The notes beneath the pieces were generated by a model. That model saw only the letters and a program-made list of their open reading frames with translations, did no database searches and was not told the DNA's origin. A program made the translations under genes and the position numbers. Shown here one piece after another: positions 1-6,585 of a stretch of 16,677 nucleotides of DNA (the first letter of the stretch is position 1; each line of letters starts with the position of its first letter). The DNA is from Alphaproteobacteria bacterium (lineage in GTDB: Bacteria > Pseudomonadota > Alphaproteobacteria > Caulobacterales > Caulobacteraceae), in the NCBI GenBank assembly GCA_028869395.1, contig JAGWSE010000024.1, positions 1 through 16,677 of the forward strand, given 5' to 3'.

Positions 1-165
1 GAACTCGGTCAGGAAGCCGAAATCAAGCTGCGCACCCAGATGCTGTTCGAGGCCTATCTTTCCAACTATCCGCAGGCCATCTTCGAGGGCTGGGGCCTCG
101 ACGCGCTGCAGGCCAGGGCGCGCGATCAGATCCGCATCCTCCTGGCCGGCGCCCGCCGCGGCTGA
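1..165 (+). CDS. C-terminal end of a probable TetR-family regulator (5' end outside window)
   Basis: The reading frame is open from the first base and ends at TGA 163-165, leaving 54 residues. The visible part is helical and has no DNA-binding motif, because the N-terminal half lies upstream of the window. Its pattern (MLFEAYLSNY, then an amphipathic stretch, then DQIRILLAG) matches the last two helices of a TetR ligand-binding and dimerisation domain. It also resembles the end of the next gene, which has MLIAAYAWTY and then DRQIALIAAG in the same order. The family call rests on this resemblance and on the usual look of TetR C-termini. What it regulates cannot be seen from here. Confidence 0.6.
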   Translation, partial: ELGQEAEIKLRTQMLFEAYLSNYPQAIFEGWGLDALQARARDQIRILLAGARRG

Positions 166-221
166 CACCTTCCGCCGAGCACGCTGTTGGACGCCGCCGA
201 ACCTCGCCACATCGCCCGGAA

Positions 222-241
222 CCCCCGCCGCCCGGCGGGGG
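222..241 (+). repeat. Perfect GC hairpin between the two tandem TetR genes
   Basis: CCCCCGCC (222-229) and GGCGGGGG (234-241) are exact inverted repeats around a 4-base loop, GCCC. There is no T-run after it, so it is not a standard intrinsic terminator. The right arm is also the best Shine-Dalgarno-like stretch for the GTG start at 250, so in RNA this stem would cover that ribosome site. If the next gene instead begins at TTG 187, these bases are simply coding. Confidence 0.5.
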
Positions 242-249
242 ATGCCGAC

Positions 250-858
250 GTGCGGCCGAGGCAGGCGCAGAAGGCGGCCACCCGCAGCCGCGTGCTGGAC
301 GCCGCCCGGGAGCTCTTCGACACCCAGGGCTATCAGGGCACCACCATCCGCGAGATCGCCCGCCACGCCGGCGTCTCGGTGGGCAGCGTGTTCACCAGCT
401 TCTCCTCCAAGGGCGAGATCCTCAGCCAGGTGATGGAGGAGCGGCTCGACCGCCTCTACGCCGAGCTCGACCGCGTGGCGCCGCACCTGCGCGGGTCGAC
501 GGTCGACCGGCTGCGCTCCATCTACGGCATCTTCTTCGCCTTCGAGTCGCCGCGGACGAAGCTGTTCCTGTCGCACATCAGCGCCGCCTTCGACTGGACC
601 CTGCCGGCGACGGCCAAGCCCTATGGCAGCAATGAGCGGGTGCGCGGGCTGCTGCTCGAGACCCTCAGGAAGGGCGTCGAGCTGGGCGACGTGGATCCCC
701 GGGCGGACCTCGCCGGCTATGTCGAGATGCTGATCGCCGCCTATGCGTGGACCTACCGCCTGGTGGTCACCCAGGGCGCCGACGCCAAGTCGATGACCGA
801 GACCATGGACCGCCAGATCGCCCTGATCGCGGCGGGTTTCGCGCCGCGCGCCTCCTAG
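250..858 (+). CDS. TetR/AcrR-family transcriptional regulator
   Basis: A 202-residue one-component regulator of normal TetR length. Residues about 12-51 form the DNA-binding domain: TRSRVLDAARELFDTQGY is helix 1 and its turn, TTIREIARHAGVSVGSVFTSF is the helix-turn-helix, and SKGEIL is the usual cap. The rest is a helical ligand-binding domain with no family-specific residue I can name. GTG 250 is chosen because it starts the protein just before helix 1 and has a G-rich ribosome site (234-241). The same frame extends to a TTG at 187 (223 residues), but no ribosome site precedes it and the added Pro/Arg-rich segment is atypical. It follows the TetR fragment on the same strand and runs convergently into the methylsuccinyl-CoA dehydrogenase gene, 9 bases away, which is a possible but unproven target. 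Confidence 0.88.
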   Translation: MRPRQAQKAATRSRVLDAARELFDTQGYQGTTIREIARHAGVSVGSVFTSFSSKGEILSQVMEERLDRLYAELDRVAPHLRGSTVDRLRSIYGIFFAFESPRTKLFLSHISAAFDWTLPATAKPYGSNERVRGLLLETLRKGVELGDVDPRADLAGYVEMLIAAYAWTYRLVVTQGADAKSMTETMDRQIALIAAGFAPRAS

Positions 859-867
859 GGCGGCGTT

Positions 868-2514
868 TCAATTGGCGCCTTCCAGCAGGCGCCTGGCGAT
901 CACCTGGGCCTGGATCTCGCCGGCCCCTTCGAAGATGTTCAGGATGCGCGCGTCGGCGAGCAGGCGGCTGACCGGCTGCTCCACCGCGAATCCCGTCCCG
1001 CCATGGATCTGCACCGCGTTGTCGGCCGCCGCCCAGGCGATGCGGGCTGCGGTGAGCTTGGCCATGCCGGCCTCCAGGTCGCAGCGGCGGCCCTCGTCCT
1101 TCGCCCTCGCGGCGAACCAGGCGAGACGCCGCGCGCCGGCGATCTCCGCGGCCATCATGGCGAGCTTGTTGGCGACGCGCGGAAAGCCGGCGATCGGCGC
1201 GCCGAACTGTCGCCGGGCCAGGGCGTAATCGAGGGCGAGGTCGAGGGCGTTCTGGGCCACGCCGATCGCGCGGGCCGCCGTCTGGATGCGGGCGCTCTCG
1301 AAGGTGGACATCAGCTGCACGAAGCCCTGGCCGGGCGTCCCGCCCAGCAGGTTGGCGTGCGGGGCCTCAAATGCGTCGAAGGCGATTTCGTATTCGCGCA
1401 TGCCCCGATAGCCGATGACCGGGATCTCGCCGCCGCTCAGGCCGGGCGCCGGAAACGGATCGCCGTCCGTCCCGCGCGGCTTCTCGGCCAGGAACATCGA
1501 GAGCCCCCGGTGGTCCTTCGACCCGGGATCGGTGCGGACCAGAAGGGTCATCAGATCGGCGCGCGCCGCGTGGGTGATCCAGGTCTTGGCGCCGTATACC
1601 TTCCACACCTCGCCCTCGCGCACCGCGCGCGTGCGCAGGCTGGCGAGGTCTGAGCCCGCCTCCGGTTCGGTGAACACCGCGGTGGGAATGATCGCCCCGG
1701 AGGCGACGCCCGGCAGGAAGCGGGACTTCTGGTCCGGCGTGCCGTGCGCCAGGATGAGCTCGGCGGCGATCTCCGAGCGGGTTCCGAGCGAGCCGGTCCC
1801 GATCCATCCGCGCGACAGCGCCTCTGACACGACGCACATGGCGACCTTGCCGAGACCCGATCCCCCGAAGTCCTCCGGCGCCGTCAGGCCAAAGACGCCG
1901 AGCTCGCCCAGCGCCTCGATCAGCTGCAGCGGGATGAGGTCGTTGGCCAGGTGCCAGCCATGGGCGAAGGGGGCGATCTTCTCGGCCGCGAAGGCGGTGA
2001 ACTGCTCGCGGATCGCCTCGAGGGTCTCGTCCAGGCCCGAGGTCTCCAGCGAGGGTCGCCCGCGCGCCTGCTCCAGGAGGATCACGATGCGGTCCTTGAC
2101 CGCCTGGTTCGCGCCGGGGCGCAACGCCGAGAGCGGCGGCTCCAGCCGGGCGGCGGCCACGCCGAGGTCCGCGGGGCGGAACACCTCGCCCTGGTTCATC
2201 GGCACGCCGCCGGAAAGCTGGCTCAGGTACTCGTGGGCCAGGAGCTGGGCGGGCAGCGCCTCGGCCTCCCCGAAACGGCCCGTCGCATCCAGCTCGTGGG
2301 CCCAGGCGGCGGTCTGGCGCAACGTCTCGGCGTAGGCCGCGCACCAGGCCAGCCCGTGGGCGGCGTGCTGTTCCCGGTCGAGCGCCTTGCGGTCGAGCCG
2401 GCCCTCCGGCGCGACGCGGGCGGCGACCGCGTCCTTGAGTTCGCCGACCATCGCGTCGGCTGCGTCGGCGGCGCGGGCGAGAAGGGCGGGCAGGCTGGGC
2501 AGGATCAGCGTCAT
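868..2514 (-). CDS. mcd: (2S)-methylsuccinyl-CoA dehydrogenase (acyl-CoA dehydrogenase family)
   Basis: A 548-residue flavoprotein. About 150 N-terminal residues precede a complete acyl-CoA dehydrogenase fold, and this extension together with the length is characteristic of methylsuccinyl-CoA dehydrogenase (Mcd), which oxidises (2S)-methylsuccinyl-CoA to mesaconyl-CoA in the ethylmalonyl-CoA pathway. The extension contains the PMNQGE segment that I associate with Mcd. Visible dehydrogenase motifs are FTEPEAGSD (FAD and substrate contact), QIHGGTGF near the C-terminus, and IFEGAGEIQ, where Glu529 sits at the usual catalytic-base position. The start ATG (2512-2514) is preceded by a -10-like TATAGT only 6 bases upstream. 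No other gene of the pathway (ccr, ecm, mch, epi) is in the window. A related extended acyl-CoA dehydrogenase with another branched substrate is the main alternative. Confidence 0.82.
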   Translation of the reverse strand: MTLILPSLPALLARAADAADAMVGELKDAVAARVAPEGRLDRKALDREQHAAHGLAWCAAYAETLRQTAAWAHELDATGRFGEAEALPAQLLAHEYLSQLSGGVPMNQGEVFRPADLGVAAARLEPPLSALRPGANQAVKDRIVILLEQARGRPSLETSGLDETLEAIREQFTAFAAEKIAPFAHGWHLANDLIPLQLIEALGELGVFGLTAPEDFGGSGLGKVAMCVVSEALSRGWIGTGSLGTRSEIAAELILAHGTPDQKSRFLPGVASGAIIPTAVFTEPEAGSDLASLRTRAVREGEVWKVYGAKTWITHAARADLMTLLVRTDPGSKDHRGLSMFLAEKPRGTDGDPFPAPGLSGGEIPVIGYRGMREYEIAFDAFEAPHANLLGGTPGQGFVQLMSTFESARIQTAARAIGVAQNALDLALDYALARRQFGAPIAGFPRVANKLAMMAAEIAGARRLAWFAARAKDEGRRCDLEAGMAKLTAARIAWAAADNAVQIHGGTGFAVEQPVSRLLADARILNIFEGAGEIQAQVIARRLLEGAN

Positions 2515-2520
2515 GGGCGC

Positions 2521-2526
2521 ACTATA
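2521..2526 (-). promoter_or_regulatory. -10-like TATAGT immediately upstream of mcd
   Basis: Reading the minus strand, TATAGT lies 6 bases before the mcd start codon. No convincing -35 is found at the expected spacing. If it is used, transcription would begin at or next to the ATG and give a leaderless message. This is weak pattern evidence only. Confidence 0.25.
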
Positions 2527-2594
2527 GGGCCGAGCTTGCCTTGCGCCGCGTCACGGCGTCTTGCTGTAGCGCTGTTCTTCGAAAGGCGCCCGCC

Positions 2595-3221
2595 ATGATC
2601 GTCGTCCACCACCTCAACGATTCGCGCTCCGAGCGCATCCTGTGGCTGCTGGAGGAACTCGGGGTTCCCTATGAGGTCAAGCGTTACGCGCGCGACACCA
2701 CGACCCGCCTGGCGCCCCCTGAGCTGGAAGCCATCCATCCGCTGGGCAAGAGCCCGGTGATCACCGATGGGGACCGCGTCGTCCACGAGTCCGGCGCGAT
2801 CATCGACTACCTCATCCGACGCCACGGCGGCGGCCGGCTGGCCCCGGCGCTCGGGTCCGAGGCCTACGAGACCTACAACCAGTGGCTCCATTACGCGGAA
2901 GGCTCGGCGATGCTGCCGCTGATGCTCATGCTGTACGTGGGCCGGCTGGGCGAGGCGGGCGCGCCGCTCCAGCCGCGCATCGACAGCGAGATCGCCAACC
3001 ACATGGGCTATGTGGACCAGGCGCTGGCCGGGCGGGACTGGCTGCTGAGCGAATTCTCCGCCGCCGACGTGCAGATGAGCTTCGTGGGCGAGGTGCTGGG
3101 CGCCTTCGGACGGCTCGACGCCTATCCGGCCATCGGGGCCTGGGTGAACCGGTTCCAGGCCCGCCCCGCCTACCAGAGCGCGCTCCAGAAAGGCGGCGCC
3201 TACAGCTTCGCCCGCGGCTGA
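2595..3221 (+). CDS. Glutathione S-transferase family protein
   Basis: A 208-residue cytosolic glutathione S-transferase of normal length. The N-terminal thioredoxin-fold domain shows NDSRSERILWLLEELGVPYE, with Ser10 as the likely glutathione-activating residue. It also has the cis-proline element GKSPV (Pro54) and the glutathione gamma-glutamyl contact HESGAI (Glu65-Ser66). The C-terminal all-helical domain (about 85-208) is variable and gives no clue to the electrophilic substrate. ATG 2595 is chosen because GAAAGG lies 8 bases upstream and the protein then begins right at beta-strand 1; a longer frame from 2541 adds 18 unlikely residues. It is divergent from mcd across an 80-base gap. No catabolic partner is adjacent, so a general detoxification role is inferred. 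Confidence 0.88.
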   Translation: MIVVHHLNDSRSERILWLLEELGVPYEVKRYARDTTTRLAPPELEAIHPLGKSPVITDGDRVVHESGAIIDYLIRRHGGGRLAPALGSEAYETYNQWLHYAEGSAMLPLMLMLYVGRLGEAGAPLQPRIDSEIANHMGYVDQALAGRDWLLSEFSAADVQMSFVGEVLGAFGRLDAYPAIGAWVNRFQARPAYQSALQKGGAYSFARG

Positions 3222-3267
3222 TCCCGGTCCATCCCGCGCCCTTGGCGTGACGCTGCACAGATGATAT

Positions 3268-3284
3268 TGGCATTCTGCGTGCCA
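3268..3284. promoter_or_regulatory. Candidate operator upstream of the TetR/sulfatase pair
   Basis: TGGCA and TGCCA form a 5-base dyad spaced over 17 bases, a size typical of TetR operators. It lies 50 bases before the regulator's ATG, next to the AT-rich hexamer GATATT (3263-3268) that could serve as a -10. Autoregulation by the adjacent TetR protein is inferred; the arms are short and could arise by chance. Confidence 0.3.
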
Positions 3285-3334
3285 TTTCTTTGATGCGTCC
3301 CGCGGGACGCGGCCCGGCGCTTTGGGAGGAGCGG

Positions 3335-3946
3335 ATGGCGTCAGCCGCCAGGCTCAGGCTGGTCAGACCGGCGGCGGAACCCCCGGCGCGCGACGGCCGC
3401 CGTCGCCGCAGCCAGGACAGCCGTGCGCGCATCGTCGGCGCCATGCTGGAGCTGGTTCAGTCCGGCGAGGTCGCACCGGGCGCCGAACGGGTCGCCGCCC
3501 GCGCCGCGGTCGGCCTGCGCACCGTCTTCCGGCACTTCAAGGACATGGACAGCCTCTACCGCGAGATCGTGGAGAGGGTGGAAGGCGAGGTGGCCCCCAT
3601 CCTCGAGGCGCCCGTGCAAGGCGCGACCTGGCGGGAGCGGCTGCTCAATCTGGCCGCCCGCCGGGCCGAGGTCTACGAGCGCATCGCGCCCTTCAAGCGC
3701 GCGGCCGAGGCGCACCGCCACCGGTCGGCCTATCTGCAGGCCTCCCAGGCGCGCCAGGTCCAGACCGCGCGCCGCATCCTCCTGCGTGAACTGCCCCCGG
3801 AGATCGCGGAGGACGCCGAGCGCGTGGAGATGCTGGACCTGATCCTGAGCTTCGAGGCCTGGAACCGCCTTCGCCGCGACCAGGGCCTGAGCGCTCGCCG
3901 CGCCGCCGAGGCCGTCCACACCGCCCTTCTCCGCCTTCTGAACTGA
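3335..3946 (+). CDS. TetR-family transcriptional regulator, probable regulator of the adjacent sulfatase
   Basis: A 203-residue regulator. A basic N-terminal arm (RRRRSQDSRARI) leads into helix 1. The helix-turn-helix spans residues about 47-67 (PGAERVAARAAVGLRTVFRHF), followed by DMDSLYREI, the usual start of helix 4. The C-terminal ligand domain is short and Arg/Ala-rich with no recognised subfamily motif. ATG 3335 is preferred over a TTG/ATG pair at 3290-3295 because a strong ribosome site, GGGAGGA (3324-3330), lies just upstream. The sulfatase gene follows 32 bases after the stop on the same strand, so the two are probably co-transcribed, with the regulator likely controlling both genes in response to a sulfatase substrate or product. 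That functional link is inference from position. Confidence 0.85.
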   Translation: MASAARLRLVRPAAEPPARDGRRRRSQDSRARIVGAMLELVQSGEVAPGAERVAARAAVGLRTVFRHFKDMDSLYREIVERVEGEVAPILEAPVQGATWRERLLNLAARRAEVYERIAPFKRAAEAHRHRSAYLQASQARQVQTARRILLRELPPEIAEDAERVEMLDLILSFEAWNRLRRDQGLSARRAAEAVHTALLRLLN

Positions 3947-3978
3947 GCCTCGCCGCGCCAGCCGAAAAGGAGCTGCCG

Positions 3979-6249
3979 ATGTCCTACAGGTCGCCTTCCG
4001 AGCCCGACTTCCCGGGCCGCATCGGCCGATTTCTCGCAGACTCCGAGCCGCACTGGCCCGCCGCCCCCACCGCGAAGGGCGCGCCGAACGTAGTGCTGGT
4101 GGTGCTCGACGACACCGGCTTCGCCCACCTCGGCTGCTACGGTTCGACCATCGAGACGCCGAACATCGACCGGCTCGCGGCGGAGGGGCTGCGGTATTCC
4201 GGGTTCCACACCACCGCGCTCTGCTCCTCCTCTCGGGCCTGCCTCCTGACCGGGCGCAACCACCACGCAGTGGGCGTCCGCGCGGTTTCCAACATGGACA
4301 CCGGCTTCCCGAATACGCGCGGCGCGATCAGCCCCGCCGCGGCGACCGTGGCCGAGGTCCTGCGCGACGGCGGCTTCGCCACCTGCGCGGTGGGCAAGTG
4401 GCACCTGGCGCCCATGGCCGAAGCGACCGCCGCGGGTCCGTTCCGCAACTGGCCGCTGCAGAAGGGCTTCGACCGGTTCTACGGTTTCCTGCAGGGCGAG
4501 ACGGACCAGTTCCACCCCGAGCTGACCTGCGACAACCACTTCATCGACCAGCCGAAGACGCCGCAGGAGGGCTACCACGTCTCCGAGGACCTGGTGGACC
4601 GCTCCATCGACTGGATCCGCGACCAGGTCTCGCTGGTGCCGGAGCGGCCGTTCTTCCTCTATCTCGCGTTCGGGGCGATGCATGCGCCACATCAGGCGCC
4701 GAAGGCCTTTCGCGAGAAGTACCGCGGCCGCTTCGACGCGGGCTGGGACGCTGCGCGGGACGCCTGGTTCGCCCGCCAGAAGGCGATGGGGGTCGTCCCG
4801 GCGGACACCGAACTCGCGCCGCGCAATCCGGGCGTGAAGCCCTGGAACGAGCTCAGCGACAAGGAGCAGCGCTTCGCCTGCCGTCTGCAGGAAGCCTTCG
4901 CCGCCATGCTGGACCACACCGACCAGCAGATCGGCCGCCTCGTCTCGTTCCTGCAGGAGATCGGGGTCTACGACGACACCCTGTTCGTCCTGGTCTCCGA
5001 CAACGGCGCCAGCCAGGAAGGCGGCCAGCTCGGCACCATGGACGAGATGAAGCACTTCAACATGATGCCCGAGGACCTCGACGCGGCGATGGCCCGCCTC
5101 GACGACATCGGCGGGCCGGACAGCCACTCCAACATTCCCTGGGGTTGGGCCCAGGCCGGCAACACGCCGCTGAAGTGGTACAAGCAGAACACCCATGGCG
5201 GCGGCGTGCGCGATCCGCTGATCGTCCGCTGGCCGGGCGGCGTGAAGGATCCCGGCGCGATCCGCACGCAGTTCTGCCACGCGATCGACATCGCGCCCAC
5301 GATCCTCGAGGTGGCCGGTCTCGCTGCACCTGAGACCTTCGCCGGCGTGCCCCAGATCCCGGTCCACGGCGTCAGCCTCAGGGCGAGCTTCGCCGATCCG
5401 AAAGCGCCGGTTTCCCGCTCGGTCCAGTACTTCGAGATGCTGGGCCACCGCGGCCTGTGGCAGGACGGCTGGAAGGCGGTCACGCACCACACCTCGGGCG
5501 TGCCGTTCGACAAGGACGACTGGGAACTCTACCACCTCGACGCCGACTTCTCGGAAAGCCGCGACCTGGCGGCGGAGCAGCCCGGTCGGTTGAAGGCGCT
5601 CGTCGAGGCCTGGTGGTCCGAGGCCGAGGCCAATGGAGCCCTGCCGCTCGACGAACGCGGCATGGCCGAGCTGTTCCGCGCCTCGCGTCGGCCGGGCCTG
5701 CCGACCTCGCGGCGGCGCTTCGTCTACTATCCGCCCGTGTCGCACATCGTCTCGGACGCCTCGCCTTCGGTGTTCCGCGGCTGGCGGATGACGGTCGAGC
5801 TCGACCACGTGGCGGGCGGCGACGGGGCGCTGGTCTCGCGCGGCAGCCTGAACTCCGGCTTCGTGCTCTACGTGAAGAACGGGCGGCTGGCCTTCGACTA
5901 CAACGCCTTCCACGACCACACCCTGGTCACCGCGCCCTCGCCTCTGGCGCCTGGCGGGCGGCGGGTGGAGCTGTCCGTGGACCGCCAGCCGGACGCCTCA
6001 GGCAAGGTGACGCTCGCCGTCGACGGCGAGACCGTCGCCACCGGGACCATCCCGCTCATGCTGATGATCATCTCCAGCCTGGGGATGGACATCGGCCGCA
6101 GCCCGCGCCCGGTCAGCGACGACATCGTCACGCCCTTCGTCTACCCGGGCCGTATCCGCAAGGTCACCTTCGACCTGCCGCAGGCGCCTCCGGAGCTGGA
6201 GCGCAGGTCGCGCGAGGCGGAGCTGGCCGCGGCGCTCTCGCGCCAGTAG
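3979..6249 (+). CDS. Arylsulfatase-type sulfatase with variant CSSSR active-site motif
   Basis: A 756-residue enzyme of the alkaline-phosphatase superfamily that hydrolyses sulfate esters. The metal and sulfate site is complete: Asp44-Asp45 (VLDDTGF), the nucleophile loop at Cys82-Arg86 (CSSSR, then LLTGR), Lys140 and His142 (VGKWHL), HAPH near residue 235, Asp341-Asn342 (VSDNG) and Lys399 (TPLKWYKQ). The nucleophile Cys must be oxidised to formylglycine, and the usual recognition motif is C-X-P/A-S/T-R, so Ser at the third position is unusual. The region from about 560 to 756 is a beta-rich appendage resembling a LamG/concanavalin-like fold. There is no signal peptide, so it should be cytoplasmic. 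AAGGAG (3967-3972) sits 6 bases before the ATG. The substrate is unknown. No sulfatase-maturing enzyme gene is in the window. Confidence 0.9.
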   Translation: MSYRSPSEPDFPGRIGRFLADSEPHWPAAPTAKGAPNVVLVVLDDTGFAHLGCYGSTIETPNIDRLAAEGLRYSGFHTTALCSSSRACLLTGRNHHAVGVRAVSNMDTGFPNTRGAISPAAATVAEVLRDGGFATCAVGKWHLAPMAEATAAGPFRNWPLQKGFDRFYGFLQGETDQFHPELTCDNHFIDQPKTPQEGYHVSEDLVDRSIDWIRDQVSLVPERPFFLYLAFGAMHAPHQAPKAFREKYRGRFDAGWDAARDAWFARQKAMGVVPADTELAPRNPGVKPWNELSDKEQRFACRLQEAFAAMLDHTDQQIGRLVSFLQEIGVYDDTLFVLVSDNGASQEGGQLGTMDEMKHFNMMPEDLDAAMARLDDIGGPDSHSNIPWGWAQAGNTPLKWYKQNTHGGGVRDPLIVRWPGGVKDPGAIRTQFCHAIDIAPTILEVAGLAAPETFAGVPQIPVHGVSLRASFADPKAPVSRSVQYFEMLGHRGLWQDGWKAVTHHTSGVPFDKDDWELYHLDADFSESRDLAAEQPGRLKALVEAWWSEAEANGALPLDERGMAELFRASRRPGLPTSRRRFVYYPPVSHIVSDASPSVFRGWRMTVELDHVAGGDGALVSRGSLNSGFVLYVKNGRLAFDYNAFHDHTLVTAPSPLAPGGRRVELSVDRQPDASGKVTLAVDGETVATGTIPLMLMIISSLGMDIGRSPRPVSDDIVTPFVYPGRIRKVTFDLPQAPPELERRSREAELAAALSRQ

Positions 6250-6255
6250 CGGCTT

Positions 6256-6360
6256 CTAGAACCCGCCCAGAGGGACGTGAACAGCCGCCAGTCCTTGTTC
6301 CCGGCGTCGAAAGGCGTGCGGGTGAGCGGTTTGGCGGCTTCGATGCGCAGCGACACGGCG
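6256..6360 (-). pseudogene. Remnant: C-terminal end of an outer-membrane beta-barrel protein (possibly ShlB/FhaC-type)
   Basis: On the minus strand, 6356-6260 read VSLRIEAAKPLTR and then a TPFDAG..KDWRLFTSLWAG stretch, which looks like the last two beta-strands of an outer-membrane transporter of the two-partner-secretion kind. The frame then runs on into Ser-Arg instead of stopping. One missing T in GCGGGTTCTAG would restore Ala-Gly-Phe-stop, and a terminal Phe is the standard outer-membrane insertion signal. The fragment is therefore both 5'-truncated at about 6360 and frameshifted at its last codons. The barrel assignment comes from pattern recognition of a short piece. The alternative is that this frame is non-coding. 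Confidence 0.4.
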
Positions 6361-6585
6361 TCAGCCCGCGACCGGCTGATCGTGAAGTCCACCATCGAGC
6401 TCGCCCACAGCCTGGGCATGGCCGTGGTGGCCGAAGGCGTCGAGAACCGGTTCGTGCTGGGCGCCCTGGCCGACATGGGCTGCGACGTGGCGCAAGGCTG
6501 GCTGTTCGCGCCGGCCCTGCCCCTCGATGAGTTCCGCGCCTTCCTCACTCGCGATGCGGCGCCCGGCGAGGCGCAGGCGGCCTAG
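6361..6585 (+). pseudogene. Remnant: C-terminal third of an EAL (cyclic-di-GMP phosphodiesterase) domain
   Basis: The frame ending at TAG 6583-6585 encodes DRLIVKSTIELAHSLGMAVV, then AEGVEN, then LADMGCDVAQGWLFAPALP. This is the conserved end of EAL domains, including the VVAEGVE strand and the GCD-x-AQG-x-LFA-x-P motif. A full EAL domain is about 240 residues; here only about 70 remain. The EAL signature, the metal-binding Asp pair and any GGDEF partner are absent. Upstream of about 6361 the frame loses all similarity and merges into the antisense of the barrel remnant, so no sensible start codon exists (a GTG at 6277 is in frame but lies in the other remnant). The fragment cannot be an active phosphodiesterase. 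Its stop shares the bases CTAG with the stop of the hydrolase gene on the other strand. Confidence 0.75.

Noticed and set aside
187..249. TTG 187 as the start of the second TetR gene.
   Set aside because: There is no ribosome site before it, and the added 21 residues precede the normal TetR beginning. GTG 250 fits better, though TTG is not excluded.
3730..5919. A 729-codon open frame antisense to the TetR-sulfatase pair.
   Set aside because: Long antisense frames are expected in GC-rich genes. It lacks any recognisable motif and overlaps two clear genes on the other strand.
6277..6360. The upstream part of the EAL frame, opening at GTG 6277, as a genuine start of a small protein.
   Set aside because: This stretch has no EAL similarity, no ribosome site, and reads sensibly only on the opposite strand as the barrel remnant.
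6582..6585. The CTAG shared by two opposite stop codons as a functional site.
   Set aside because: TAG stops meeting head-on give CTAG automatically, and one of the two genes is a remnant.
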